From positions 62,001-126,000 of the forward strand of contig NZ_JAAGBB010000015.1 of assembly GCF_018129085.1 (NCBI RefSeq): a DNA stretch of 64,000 nucleotides, in the 5' to 3' direction. The DNA is from Plastoroseomonas hellenica (lineage in GTDB: Bacteria; Pseudomonadota; Alphaproteobacteria; Acetobacterales; Acetobacteraceae). The notes below the pieces were generated by a model. It ran no database searches. It had not been told where the DNA came from and was given only the letters and a program-made list of their open reading frames with translations. Of this stretch, positions 8,242 through 16,995 are shown piece by piece. A program made the position numbers and the translations under genes. Numbering within the stretch: position 1 is the first letter of the stretch; the number at the start of each line of letters is the position of its first letter.

Positions 8242-9203
8242 TCGCTCGCCGTGGCCTGCTCGCCTTACCGGCCCTGTTGGCGGCAGCGGCGGCCGGTGCG
8301 CAACCCTGGGCGCCCAGTCGGCCGATCCGCTTTGTGCTGCCGCTCGCGGCTGGCGGCAGCCTGGATGCCCTGGCACGTTTGATTGCTGCACATCTCACAC
8401 CGGTCCTGCGCCAACCTGTCGTCGTGGAGCCGCGGCCAGGGGCGGGCGGGAATCTTGCCTTCGAATACGTCGCCCGCGCTGCCGCCGACGGACACACAAT
8501 TCTGGTCGGTTGGGACTCGCTGGTCATCAACCCCCCTTTGTATCGGCGCGTCAATTACGATCCGGTCACCGACTTCAACCCGATAATACAAACAGTCGCT
8601 GCACCGCAGGTGCTTGTCGTTCGGGCGGATGGCGCCGGCGATCTGTCGTCGCTCATCGCTGCCGCAAAGGCCGCGCGACCCGCATTGAGCTGGGCGTCGC
8701 CAGGAAACGGCAGCATCGGCCATATGACAGGGGAACTCTTCCGCCGCGACGCTGAACTTCCGGATTTTGAGCACGTCCCATACCGGGGTGCTGCGCCCGC
8801 AGCGACGGATTTGCTCGCTGGCGTGGTGAGCGCCCTATGGGTGAGTCTCCCTGCCGTCACGGAACATGTCAGAGAGGGCCGCTTCCGCGCTCTTGTGGTC
8901 ACCGGCGCCCGCCGTTCTGCTGTGCTGCCTTCTGTTCCAACAGCAATCGAGGTCGGGCAGACCGCCCTTGAGATTGTCTCGTGGCAAGGATTATTGGCAC
9001 CCGCCGGCACACCGGCCGCTGCGGTGGAAACGCTGAATTCCGAGGTCAACAAGGCTCTCAACAGCGACAACATCAGTCGTTGGATTGCTGCACAGGGATC
9101 GGAGCGAATTGGGGGCGATCCGGGTGTACTAGCGGCTCAGATCAGAGCGGATGTACGTCGCTGGGCGGAGGTGGTTCACCGCACGGGCGCTCGGCCGGAC
9201 TGA
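8238..9203 (+). CDS. Bug-type (TctC family) periplasmic solute receptor
   Basis: 321 aa. The GTG start overlaps the cupin stop by 4 bp. The signal peptide is short (ARRGLLALPALLAAAAAGAQ), followed by RPIRFVLPLAAGGSLDALAR, VVVEPRPGAGGNLA and AADGHTILVG, all Bug hallmarks. The glycine-rich strand reads LAAGGS rather than the usual FPPGG, a mild departure near the ligand pocket. It binds an unknown carboxylate in the periplasm. No TctAB is adjacent. It is one of three such receptors in the window, and the only one coupled to a cupin. Confidence 0.88.
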   Translation: MIARRGLLALPALLAAAAAGAQPWAPSRPIRFVLPLAAGGSLDALARLIAAHLTPVLRQPVVVEPRPGAGGNLAFEYVARAAADGHTILVGWDSLVINPPLYRRVNYDPVTDFNPIIQTVAAPQVLVVRADGAGDLSSLIAAAKAARPALSWASPGNGSIGHMTGELFRRDAELPDFEHVPYRGAAPAATDLLAGVVSALWVSLPAVTEHVREGRFRALVVTGARRSAVLPSVPTAIEVGQTALEIVSWQGLLAPAGTPAAAVETLNSEVNKALNSDNISRWIAAQGSERIGGDPGVLAAQIRADVRRWAEVVHRTGARPD

Positions 9204-9311
9204 CGCAGAGCCGGGTTGCTGCATATCGGGAATCGTGAGCGACCGTTGGGATGGCACTCACGCCTGACATCGCCGCGCAGGAGTCCGGTGACACGATGGA
9301 GAGCGCTCAGC

Positions 9312-10661
9312 TCAGAGCCAGCCCGGCACGACAAGAAGCAGCCATGCCAGCGCGGGCCCGGCCACGACGATCAGGATGCTGTAGAGAAGGAACCGCTTGT
9401 AGATGCTGTCGCGCTGCTCCTCCGGCGCATTGGCCACCACCAGCGCTCCGTTGGTGGAGAACGGGCTGACATCGACAATGGTGGAGGCGATGGCGAGGGC
9501 CGCGATCATCCCCGCGGTCCCTATCTGGCCCTGCTGCAGGAAGGGTACGGCGAGAGGGATCGTCGCGCCGAGGACGGCGACCGAGGACGCAAAGGCCGAA
9601 ACCACACCGCCGATGTAGCAGAGCAGCAATGCCGCCAGCAGCGGCGCGCCGATACCGGAAACCCCCTGTCCGAGCGCATCGATCGCTCCCGAGCGCTGCA
9701 GCACGGCGATGTAGGTGATGACGCCACCGACCAGGAGCACCGTCGACCAGCTGATCTTGTCGACGGCGCTCTTCTGCTCCTGGGGTGAGATGAGGGCCAG
9801 CAGTACCGCGACCACCATGGCAACCAGGCCGACATTGAGACTGAAGGCAAGCGCCCCGATGGCCAGGGCAGCCAGGCCGCAAAGCGTCACCATCTGCGTC
9901 AGTGTGACGCGGTATTCCGACGCGGTGGTCCTTGGTGCCCGGCTCGCGAGCTGCGCAGCCGGGCTCGTGCCATGTCCCTCGATCTGCAGCCGCCTGGCAA
10001 CCTCAGGGGTGCTCATCTCCGCCTCGGGCGAAGCCGGTGCGATCTCGGGGCGGCGTCGCAGCAGCTCCACGCCGCCGAAGGCGAAGAACACACCGATGGC
10101 GATGAGGAGGTTGAAGCCGAGGCTGGCAAGGAACAGCGCGGTCTCGTCACCCGGCAAGCCGGAGCGCGCGACGATCTGGTTCGTGATGCCGCCGTAGATG
10201 CTGATCGGGGAAAAGCCGCCACCCTGCGCCCCGTGGATGACCAGCAGGCCGATCATCAGCGGGCTGATCCGGTACTGGCGGGCGAACTGGAGTGCGACCG
10301 GCGCGAGGATGGCCACCGCCGCGGGGCTGACCGCGCCGACCGCGGTCAGCAAAGCGGCCATGGCGAACATCACCCAGGGGATCGCGGCGATGTGCCCGCG
10401 CACCGCGCGAACCGCGTGATGAACCAGGAGGTCGATCGTGCCGTTCTTCTGGGCGATGGCGAAGAGGTAGGTGATTCCGACGAGGGTGATGAAGAGGTCA
10501 CCCGGAAATCCGGCGATGATCTGCTCGGCACCCATGCCGAGGAAGACCGTGCCGATGAGGAAGGCGAGGGCGAAGGCCACCGCCCCCATGTTGATGGGCA
10601 GCGCCGTCGCGACGACGAACATGAGCACGAGGCCCAGGATGGCTGCGATCTGCGGCGACAT
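9312..10661 (-). CDS. matC: MatC-type malonate/dicarboxylate carrier
   Basis: 449 aa polytopic membrane protein. The N-terminal half matches the MatC_N signature: PINMGAVAFA, AGFPGDLFITLVGITYLFAI, QKNGTIDLLV, and HGAQGGGFSPISIYGGITNQ. The C-terminal half has FASSVAVLGATIPLAVPFL and SPFSTNGALVVANAP, as in Rhizobium MatC. The family is a proton- or sodium-coupled dicarboxylate importer. It lies 189 bp downstream of a CoA transferase and in the same direction as malonyl-CoA decarboxylase, so malonate is the likely substrate. Confidence 0.9.
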   Translation of the reverse strand: MSPQIAAILGLVLMFVVATALPINMGAVAFALAFLIGTVFLGMGAEQIIAGFPGDLFITLVGITYLFAIAQKNGTIDLLVHHAVRAVRGHIAAIPWVMFAMAALLTAVGAVSPAAVAILAPVALQFARQYRISPLMIGLLVIHGAQGGGFSPISIYGGITNQIVARSGLPGDETALFLASLGFNLLIAIGVFFAFGGVELLRRRPEIAPASPEAEMSTPEVARRLQIEGHGTSPAAQLASRAPRTTASEYRVTLTQMVTLCGLAALAIGALAFSLNVGLVAMVVAVLLALISPQEQKSAVDKISWSTVLLVGGVITYIAVLQRSGAIDALGQGVSGIGAPLLAALLLCYIGGVVSAFASSVAVLGATIPLAVPFLQQGQIGTAGMIAALAIASTIVDVSPFSTNGALVVANAPEEQRDSIYKRFLLYSILIVVAGPALAWLLLVVPGWL

Positions 10662-10850
10662 GGCTCAATGCCTCGAAGCGACAGAGCGATATGGGCGCGA
10701 GGTGGGCTTCATTGGCGTTTCCTCCTGACGTGCGTTGGCGTTGCGGGCCGTGCCTGCCGGCCGGCGCCACAGGCTTTGCCTGAGTGAGCTGCGTGCCGCT
10801 CGCCCGCCGCCATCAAGTCGAGGGCAGCGAGGACGGGCCCGCGCGCCGCA

Positions 10851-12059
10851 TCAGATGATCTCTTTGATGCGCAAGGCGGCGAGCTCCGCATCCGTCATCC
10901 CGATCGTCTCGCGCAGAACGATATGGGTGTGTTCGCCAAGGGCGGGTGGCGGCAGGCGGTACTGCGGCGGCGTTCCTGAAAGCCGCACGGGATTGGCGAT
11001 CACCTGGATGATCTCGCCGCTGGCGTGCCGCATCTGCACCACGCAGTTGCGCGCTTTGATCTGTGCGTCGGCGAAGACCTGATCCAGCGTGTTGATCGGG
11101 CCGCAACCGATCTTCAGCGCCTCCAGCTGCTCGATCCACTCCGCGGTCGTCAGCGAGCGCATCACCGGCGTCAACGTGTCGGTCACGAGCTGCCGGTTCT
11201 CGACACGCCGCGCATTGGTGGCGAAGCGCTCGTCCGAGAGCAGCGCCTCCTGGCCGAAGCTCCTGCAGAAGCGCTCGAAAGTGGGGTCGTTCCCGATCGC
11301 CAGGATGATGTAGCCATCCTTCGTGGGGAATTCCTGATAGGGGGCAATGTTGGGGTGCTGATTGCCCAGGCGCTGCGGGTCCTCGCCGGTCGCCAGATAG
11401 TTCATCGCCTGGTTCCCGAGCCAGGCGACATGGGCATCCAGCATGCCGATGTCGATGCGCTGGACTTCGCCGGTGGCGTTGCGGTGGTTCAGTGCCGCCA
11501 GCACGCCGATGCAGCCATAGAGGCCCGCGAAGAGGTCGGCGATGGGCACGCCGACCTTCTGCGGCGGGCCATCCGACTCTCCGGTCAGGGACATGATGCC
11601 GCCCATGGCCTGGACCAGCGCGTCGTAGCCCGGGCGCGGCGCGTAGGGGCCGGTCTGCCCGAAGCCGGTGATGGAGCAGTAGATCAGCCGCGGGTATTTC
11701 TGCCGGAGCTGCTCCCAGGCGAGGCCGTATTTGGCCAGAGCGCCGACCTTGAAATTCTCGACCAGGATGTCGCAGCCACCGTCCAGCAGCCGATGGATGA
11801 TCGCCTGGCCCTCGGGCTTCGCGATGTCCAGGGTGACCGACTTCTTGTTGCGGTTGGCGCCCAGGAAGTAGGCGCTCTCCCTGGTCCTGGGCCAGAAGGG
11901 CGGCGCGAAAGCCCGGGTGTCATCGCCGGCGTCCGGCCGCTCGATCTTGATCACCTCGGCACCGAGGTCACCGAGCATCTGCGTGCAGGTCGGCCCTGCC
12001 AGCACGCGGGTGAGATCGAGCACGCGCACGCCCGTCAGCGCACCTTTCGGTTGCGTCAT
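10851..12059 (-). CDS. CaiB/BaiF family III CoA transferase, probably malonate-activating
   Basis: 402 aa from the ATG at 12059, with a GGGAGA site 8-9 nt upstream; an upstream ATG at 12080 would add seven residues. Family III signatures: VLDLTRVLAGP, LGDLGAEVIKIE, NRNKKSVTLD, and the catalytic Asp in IDIGMLDAHVAWL. These enzymes transfer CoA between acids through aspartyl-CoA intermediates. The position between MatC and malonyl-CoA decarboxylase, where MatB malonyl-CoA synthetase sits in Rhizobium, suggests it makes malonyl-CoA from malonate using acetyl- or succinyl-CoA. That assignment rests on context. Confidence 0.9.
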   Translation of the reverse strand: MTQPKGALTGVRVLDLTRVLAGPTCTQMLGDLGAEVIKIERPDAGDDTRAFAPPFWPRTRESAYFLGANRNKKSVTLDIAKPEGQAIIHRLLDGGCDILVENFKVGALAKYGLAWEQLRQKYPRLIYCSITGFGQTGPYAPRPGYDALVQAMGGIMSLTGESDGPPQKVGVPIADLFAGLYGCIGVLAALNHRNATGEVQRIDIGMLDAHVAWLGNQAMNYLATGEDPQRLGNQHPNIAPYQEFPTKDGYIILAIGNDPTFERFCRSFGQEALLSDERFATNARRVENRQLVTDTLTPVMRSLTTAEWIEQLEALKIGCGPINTLDQVFADAQIKARNCVVQMRHASGEIIQVIANPVRLSGTPPQYRLPPPALGEHTHIVLRETIGMTDAELAALRIKEII

Positions 12060-12098
12060 CCGCTTTCTCCCTGTGAACAAGTCGATGAAGCCGTAGGC

Positions 12099-12202
12099 GA
12101 GCGTGATGACTTGAGGCGGAATCGCCGAAAAGTCTGAATCACGCGATCAAACAAAGGGCTAGAGCATGATGCGTGAGCGCAAGCGAACGCATCATGCTCT
12201 AG
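12099..12202 (+). repeat. Dispersed intergenic repeat, copy 2, with terminal hairpin
   Basis: Same element as at 5159, in the same orientation, with one extra A in the left part. The terminal hairpin is longer here: a perfect 16-bp stem (12159-12174 with 12187-12202) and a 12-nt loop. Compensating changes (CGTG/CACG becoming CATG/CATG) keep both arms paired, which argues that the structure is maintained. It sits between malonyl-CoA decarboxylase and the CoA transferase. Confidence 0.78.
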
Positions 12203-12205
12203 CGT

Positions 12206-13690
12206 TCAGCCGCCCCGGATGCGGGCAAGGCGGCGCTTCGGTGACGGCGATGTCGGCACCGGCGCGGGCAGCGACAGCAGCGCATCCACCTGCGGCGAGC
12301 GTGCGACCAGGCCGCTATGCACGAAGGCCTCGTGGTTCGCCTCGATGGCGTCGGGGTCGTAGAGGTAGTTCACCATGACGCCAAAGGACTCCCTGAGACC
12401 TCGGGATGACACGTCACCCAGCCAGTTCACGCGTTCCAGCCGCGCGCCATTGCCCAGGTGGAAACGGGCGACCGGATCGATGGCGCCGATGCCCTTGTTC
12501 GGCCGCGTCAGATATTCGGCGCAGAGCCGCAGGAGGGGAGCCTTGAGCAGCTCGGCGCGCGCCGTGTCGCGCCACCAATCCGCGCCTTCGGTGATGGCGC
12601 GGAACGCCTCGACTGCTCCGGCCTTCTCATCCCCCGCCGTCGCGATCAGCTGCGCGGCCTCTTCCTCGGGGAATGCCGGGTTGGCCGCGTCCCCACCCGA
12701 GGCGGCAAGGCGCCGTTCGAGCCAGCGCCGGAAGCCCGGAACCGGCGACAATGTCGAGAACCGGACGAGCTGCGGCAGCTCCAGCTTCAGTTCCTCGACG
12801 ACCTGCTTGATGAGGAAGTTGCCGAAGGAGATGCCTCGCAGTCCGTCCTGGCAATTGGAGATCGAGTAGAAGATGGCGGTGTCGGCCTGTGACGGGTCGC
12901 CCGCGGGGTCATCGCGCGACAGCAAGGGCTGCACCGCGGATGCCAGCCCCTGCACCAGCGCCACCTCCACGAAGATCAAGGGTTCTCCGGGCAGTGCCGG
13001 GTGGAAGAAGCCGAAGCAGCGGCGATCGGCGGCGAGCCTGCGGCGCAGATCGTCCCATCCCTGGATTTCGTGCACCGCCTCATAGGCGATCAGTTTCTCG
13101 AGCGCCGCGGCGGGCGTCTGCCAGTCGATACGCCGCAGATCGAGGAAGCCACGGTTGAACCAGGAGCCCAGGAGATGGCGCAGATCCGCGTCGAGCGGCT
13201 GCAACTCGGTCGATTGCCTGAGCATGCCGAGAAGCTCTTTGCGCATGGCGACCAGGGCGGCGGTGCCGCCGGGCGCCATGTTCATGCGCCGAAACAGCTC
13301 CTGGCGAGGCGGTTCGGCCGCCGAAGCGAGCTGCATGGCATGCTCGGGCGTGGGCTCTGCGAGATACGCTTCCGCGGCGCTGCGCAGTGCCCGCTCCGCA
13401 GGCCCGAACCGGTCGGCCAGGAAGCGATAGAACGCTGTCCGGTCATCGGGATCGAGGCCGCGCAGCGACGCGTGCAGCTCTCGCGCCACCGCCGCGCCGG
13501 AGGCTTCGCCACGCTCGGAGAGCAAGGCTTCGGCGAGGCGCATGGCGCGATCGAGCGGCGGTGCCGAGGCCTCCGGCACCTGCGCATAGGCCCTCCCCCG
13601 GTCGGCGATGCTGGACCACAACCGCTCCAGCCAGGAGCGAGCTTCCGGCAGCGCGGTGGCGACGGTCTGAAGGCGGGTATTGGGGGGCAC
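12206..13690 (-). CDS. matA: Malonyl-CoA decarboxylase
   Basis: 494 aa. The start is GTG at 13690 with GGGAGA 7 nt upstream. The N-terminal half is the helical MCD_N-like region; the C-terminal catalytic domain contains FSTLSPVPGFRRWL, with the conserved catalytic Ser, and FHLGNGARLERVNWLGD, with the catalytic His, then GVMVNYLYD. It converts malonyl-CoA to acetyl-CoA and CO2. It is the first gene of the minus-strand mat group and is divergent from a GntR regulator, as in Rhizobium matRABC. The CoA transferase that would supply its substrate lies 146 bp downstream, beyond a repeat element. Confidence 0.95.
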   Translation of the reverse strand: MPPNTRLQTVATALPEARSWLERLWSSIADRGRAYAQVPEASAPPLDRAMRLAEALLSERGEASGAAVARELHASLRGLDPDDRTAFYRFLADRFGPAERALRSAAEAYLAEPTPEHAMQLASAAEPPRQELFRRMNMAPGGTAALVAMRKELLGMLRQSTELQPLDADLRHLLGSWFNRGFLDLRRIDWQTPAAALEKLIAYEAVHEIQGWDDLRRRLAADRRCFGFFHPALPGEPLIFVEVALVQGLASAVQPLLSRDDPAGDPSQADTAIFYSISNCQDGLRGISFGNFLIKQVVEELKLELPQLVRFSTLSPVPGFRRWLERRLAASGGDAANPAFPEEEAAQLIATAGDEKAGAVEAFRAITEGADWWRDTARAELLKAPLLRLCAEYLTRPNKGIGAIDPVARFHLGNGARLERVNWLGDVSSRGLRESFGVMVNYLYDPDAIEANHEAFVHSGLVARSPQVDALLSLPAPVPTSPSPKRRLARIRGG

Positions 13691-13740
13691 GCCACTCTCC
13701 CTATAAGGTCACGCGTTATGCGAAACCGTCAGTTTCCGGC

Positions 13741-13793
13741 CGTTTATTATTCTGAAAAGCTTGTATGAGTCTGGAATGTATAATAGCAAGTAT
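13741..13793. promoter_or_regulatory. AT-rich control region with candidate GntR operator between matA and matR
   Basis: This patch is far richer in A/T than its surroundings and lies 50-100 bp upstream of the matA start. It contains CTTGTATG at 13760 and, on the other arm, ATAGCAAG at 13783, an imperfect inverted repeat, plus a second TGTATAAT at 13777. MatR of Rhizobium is reported to bind a TCTTGTA/TACACGA inverted repeat, so the CTTGTAT half-site is a sensible operator candidate. Promoter hexamers are not certain. Confidence 0.45.
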
Positions 13794-13988
13794 CTCAGCC
13801 TGACGTTTCCGCGATCCACGCTCCGGCGGCGTGCGATGCCGGTGCTCGGGAGAGCCTGCGCTGCAGGCGTCGCCGGTCGCTGTCTCGCGCGACCGCGCTG
13901 CTGATAGGATGGCCCGCCCCTGCCTCCCGCCGCGCAACTGGGCCGGCGAGGCACAGTCCTGGGTCGCCGCAGAAGAGAAGGAAACGCC

Positions 13989-14738
13989 GTGCCGCCAAGG
14001 CGCCACAACGAAGAAGAGGGCAAGCTGGTGATGCTGGCCTCGGCGGCGACGGCAGCGTCACCGACCCTTTCCGAATCCATCCGTGTCAGGCTCGCCGACG
14101 AGATCACCTCCGGCGAACTGGCGCCAGGCGCCGAAATCGACGAGCTGCGCGTCGCCGAGCGCTTCGGTGTCTCGCGGACGCCGGTTCGGGAAGCGCTGCG
14201 CGACCTGGCCGCGGTTGGCCTGGTCGACATAGAGCCGCGTCGCGGCGTGCGGGTCGCGACCCTTACCGCGGACCGTCTCGGTGAGATGTTCGAGGTCATG
14301 GCCGAGACCGAGGCGATGTGCGCCAGGCTCGCGACCTACCGCATGACCGCCGTGGAGCGGCTTGCGCTGCAAGCCCTGCACCTCCGATCGCTCGAGGCTG
14401 TCGAGCGAGGCGATGTCGACAGCTACGACGCGCTCAACCGGGACTTCCACTCCGCACTGTATCGTGGAACCCACAATGCCTTCCTCGCCGACCATGCCGC
14501 CGCGCTTCGGTTGCGGATCGCGCCCTTCCGCCGGGCGCAGTTCCGGGGCAGGCAGCGGCTCGCGCGCTCATACGAGGAGCATGAGTTCCTGATGCAGCAG
14601 ATACTGCGTGGGGACGGCGAAGAGGTTGCCCGCCTGATGCGCGCCCACATGATGACCGCCAGCGCGACCCTGTTGGACTACCTGGGAGAAGGCGCGATCA
14701 ACGCCCCGCCGAAAGCGGGATCGCCGCCACCTCCGTAG
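13989..14738 (+). CDS. matR: GntR/FadR-subfamily regulator of the malonate locus
   Basis: 249 aa; GTG start at 13989 with AAGGA 6-7 nt upstream. A start near 14031 (ATG, MLASAATA) is also possible. An N-terminal winged helix spans about residues 25-95 and includes ELRVAERFGVSRTPVREALRDL, the GntR recognition helix. The C-terminal all-helical FCD ligand domain follows, with Asp and His residues (NRDFHSALY, EEHEFLMQQ) that usually bind metal and a carboxylate. Position divergent from malonyl-CoA decarboxylase fits a MatR-type malonate-responsive repressor. The effector is inferred from context. Confidence 0.85.
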   Translation: MPPRRHNEEEGKLVMLASAATAASPTLSESIRVRLADEITSGELAPGAEIDELRVAERFGVSRTPVREALRDLAAVGLVDIEPRRGVRVATLTADRLGEMFEVMAETEAMCARLATYRMTAVERLALQALHLRSLEAVERGDVDSYDALNRDFHSALYRGTHNAFLADHAAALRLRIAPFRRAQFRGRQRLARSYEEHEFLMQQILRGDGEEVARLMRAHMMTASATLLDYLGEGAINAPPKAGSPPPP

Positions 14739-14915
14739 AATGGCGCCCCGATGCGGGTGGGCGCCCTACGACCTCTGCCTTCGAAGGGCGGCGCTTCCGG
14801 AATCCGCAAGGAGGAGGCGCTGCCTGCGTGACCGGCCATCGCGACCCCGTGCGGGGCGTGGTCGTCGACCTGGCCCTGGTCTTCTGGAACATGGAGCTGG
14901 CCTGAGCCACCCGAC

Positions 14916-16901
14916 TCAGCGCCAGGTGATGGCATCCTCGGCGCCGGTTGCGGCGATGCGGTTGCGGCCCATCCGCTTGGCATCGTAGAGGCTGTGGTCG
15001 GCCTGCTGGATCAAGGCTTCCCGGACCGCCGCCACCGCATCGGCCTGCGGCACCGCCGCGGCCAGGCCGATGCTCACCGTCACCACCGCGTGGCCAGGGC
15101 CGGCGCCGCGATGGGGAATGGCCAGCGCCTCCACCGCGGCGCGGACCGTCTCCGCCCGCCGCGCGGCGTCGCGCAGCAACAGGCCGGGCAGCAGCAGGAT
15201 GAACTCCTCCCCGCCATAGCGGGCCGCCAGGTCCAGCGGATGGATGGCGGAGGCGGCGATCGCGGACGCGACGCGGCGGAGGCAGGCATCGCCCTCGGGA
15301 TGCCCGTATTCATCATTGTACGGCTTGAAGTGATCGACATCGATCAGGAGGATCGCGACCGGCAGCCCGCGCCCGGCGCAGCGATGCAGCTCGCGCTCAA
15401 AACCCGCATCGAAGGCGCGGCGATTGGCGAGGCCGGTCAGCGGATCCTCGGTAGCGACCCGCGCGAGCTCCGCCTCCAGCCGCTTGCGCTCGGTGATGTC
15501 GCGCGCAATGGCGACGACGCCATCCGGCAGCCCCGTCGCGGGATCGCGCACCGACCGCACCATGGCTTCGAGCCAGATCCAGCGGCCATCGCTGTGGCGG
15601 ATGCGATAGACGGAAGTCGCTTCCTCCAGCGCCCCATCATAGACCGGGCGTAGTGTCTCGATCATCTGCTGCCGGTCATCCGGATGCGTGACGTCGCGCG
15701 GTGCATTGCCGATCAACGCGGAGGGCTCCTGCCCCAGGATCCGGCGGCAGGCGGGGGAGATGTAGCGCCGCGTCCGGTCGGGGCCGATGCGCGAGACCAT
15801 GTCGCCGCTGTTCTCGGCCAGCATCCGGAATTCGTCGCTGTTGCGCCGCGCCTCCAGCTCCGCCGTGCGGCGCCGGGCCACCTCGCGCTGCAGCAGCAGG
15901 ATGGGCGTGAGGAGTGCGGCGAGCAGGCCGAGCATCGTCAGGCCCGTGGTGATGGCATGGGCGCGCCACTCGGCCTCGATATCAGCCGACTCGCGCGTCA
16001 CGCTGACCAGCAGCGGCTGCGCGCCCACCCAGGCGAAGGCACCCAGCAGATGGTCTTCCGCCGGCGCGCGCAGGGCGAAGGCGTCATTCGGCTTCCAGGC
16101 CGCCTCGGCGATGATCTCGGCCATGGCCTCGTCATGCTGGCGGGTGATGGCGCCGGAGGCGACGCTGAGCAGGCGGAGGCCGTCCTGGCGATGCAGGCCC
16201 AGGGTGAAGCCGCCTTCCACGCCCTGCAGATGGACTTCGAGCCGCCGCTGGATGCGGCCGAGATCGAGCAGGGCGACGACCGCGCCCGCGAAGCTGTCAT
16301 CCGCCTGCGCCAGGTGCCGGCTGAGCGCCACGACCGGCTGGCCATCGGGGCCTGGGAACGGGGCGCTGATGTAGAGACCGCCCCAGCTCCGGTCGCGGTG
16401 CACGCGGACGTAATCCATCGCCGCCTGGTCCGGCGGCAGGCCTGCATCCGCGCGCGACGCGAGCGCGATGCGTCCTTCGGCGTCGACGAGGAAAATCAGC
16501 CTGACATGCGCCTGGGCGACGGCGCGGTCGAAGAGGAAAGCGCGCCGCAGGGCCGGCGGCATGGCCGCGATCTCGGCCGAGGCCCGTCGTTCCGCGGCGA
16601 GCTGCAGCGTGGCATCGAGCTGCCCGACGGTCTCGCCGACCTCCTGGCCGATCAGCTGGCTGAGCTGCCGTGCCTGGTCCGATGCCTGCTGCCAGCTTCG
16701 CTGGCGGCTGCCGAGCAGATCATCCGCCGCCATCGCGCCGAAGATGCCGGCAGCTACCAGGCAGATGGCCGTCAGCCGGCCCACCCGCCCCAGCAAGCCC
16801 TTCCAGGCCTGAGCAACGCGGCGCGCGGGATCGGGCTTCGCGGCAGGCATGCGTGTCGTCACCCGGGTTTCCGATGGGGCGCGGCGGTGGAAGGTTTCCA
16901 C
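14916..16901 (-). CDS. Membrane diguanylate cyclase with periplasmic sensor and PAS domain
   Basis: 661 aa from the GTG at 16901; an ATG at 16850 preceded by GGGTGA is an equally good start. There is a membrane segment near residues 40-62, a periplasmic dCACHE-like sensor (SQLIGQEVGETVGQLDATLQ and a double PAS-like fold), a second membrane segment near 320-340, a PAS/PAC domain (ISPACRRILGQEPSALIG to DITERKRLE) and a C-terminal GGDEF domain. The active loop is ARYGGEEF, an active-type sequence. The product-inhibition RxxD site is degenerate (HPLD), so feedback inhibition by c-di-GMP may be absent. It is followed by the GGDEF-EAL gene in the same orientation, 94 bp apart. Confidence 0.9.
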   Translation of the reverse strand: METFHRRAPSETRVTTRMPAAKPDPARRVAQAWKGLLGRVGRLTAICLVAAGIFGAMAADDLLGSRQRSWQQASDQARQLSQLIGQEVGETVGQLDATLQLAAERRASAEIAAMPPALRRAFLFDRAVAQAHVRLIFLVDAEGRIALASRADAGLPPDQAAMDYVRVHRDRSWGGLYISAPFPGPDGQPVVALSRHLAQADDSFAGAVVALLDLGRIQRRLEVHLQGVEGGFTLGLHRQDGLRLLSVASGAITRQHDEAMAEIIAEAAWKPNDAFALRAPAEDHLLGAFAWVGAQPLLVSVTRESADIEAEWRAHAITTGLTMLGLLAALLTPILLLQREVARRRTAELEARRNSDEFRMLAENSGDMVSRIGPDRTRRYISPACRRILGQEPSALIGNAPRDVTHPDDRQQMIETLRPVYDGALEEATSVYRIRHSDGRWIWLEAMVRSVRDPATGLPDGVVAIARDITERKRLEAELARVATEDPLTGLANRRAFDAGFERELHRCAGRGLPVAILLIDVDHFKPYNDEYGHPEGDACLRRVASAIAASAIHPLDLAARYGGEEFILLLPGLLLRDAARRAETVRAAVEALAIPHRGAGPGHAVVTVSIGLAAAVPQADAVAAVREALIQQADHSLYDAKRMGRNRIAATGAEDAITWR

Positions 16902-16995
16902 AGACTAGACGGAATTCGGCAACGGCGTCTTACCGCCGTGCCGGCGCCCCGGGAACCGTTGGCGGCGCGTCAACCGGGCCCGGATCGGCGCGCGG

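Noticed and set aside
14830-14905. Short frame from a GTG after AAGGAGGAGGCG, giving VVVDLALVFWNMELA
   Set aside because: Only about 25 codons. It may be a remnant, perhaps of a HAD-type protein, but the evidence is too thin.
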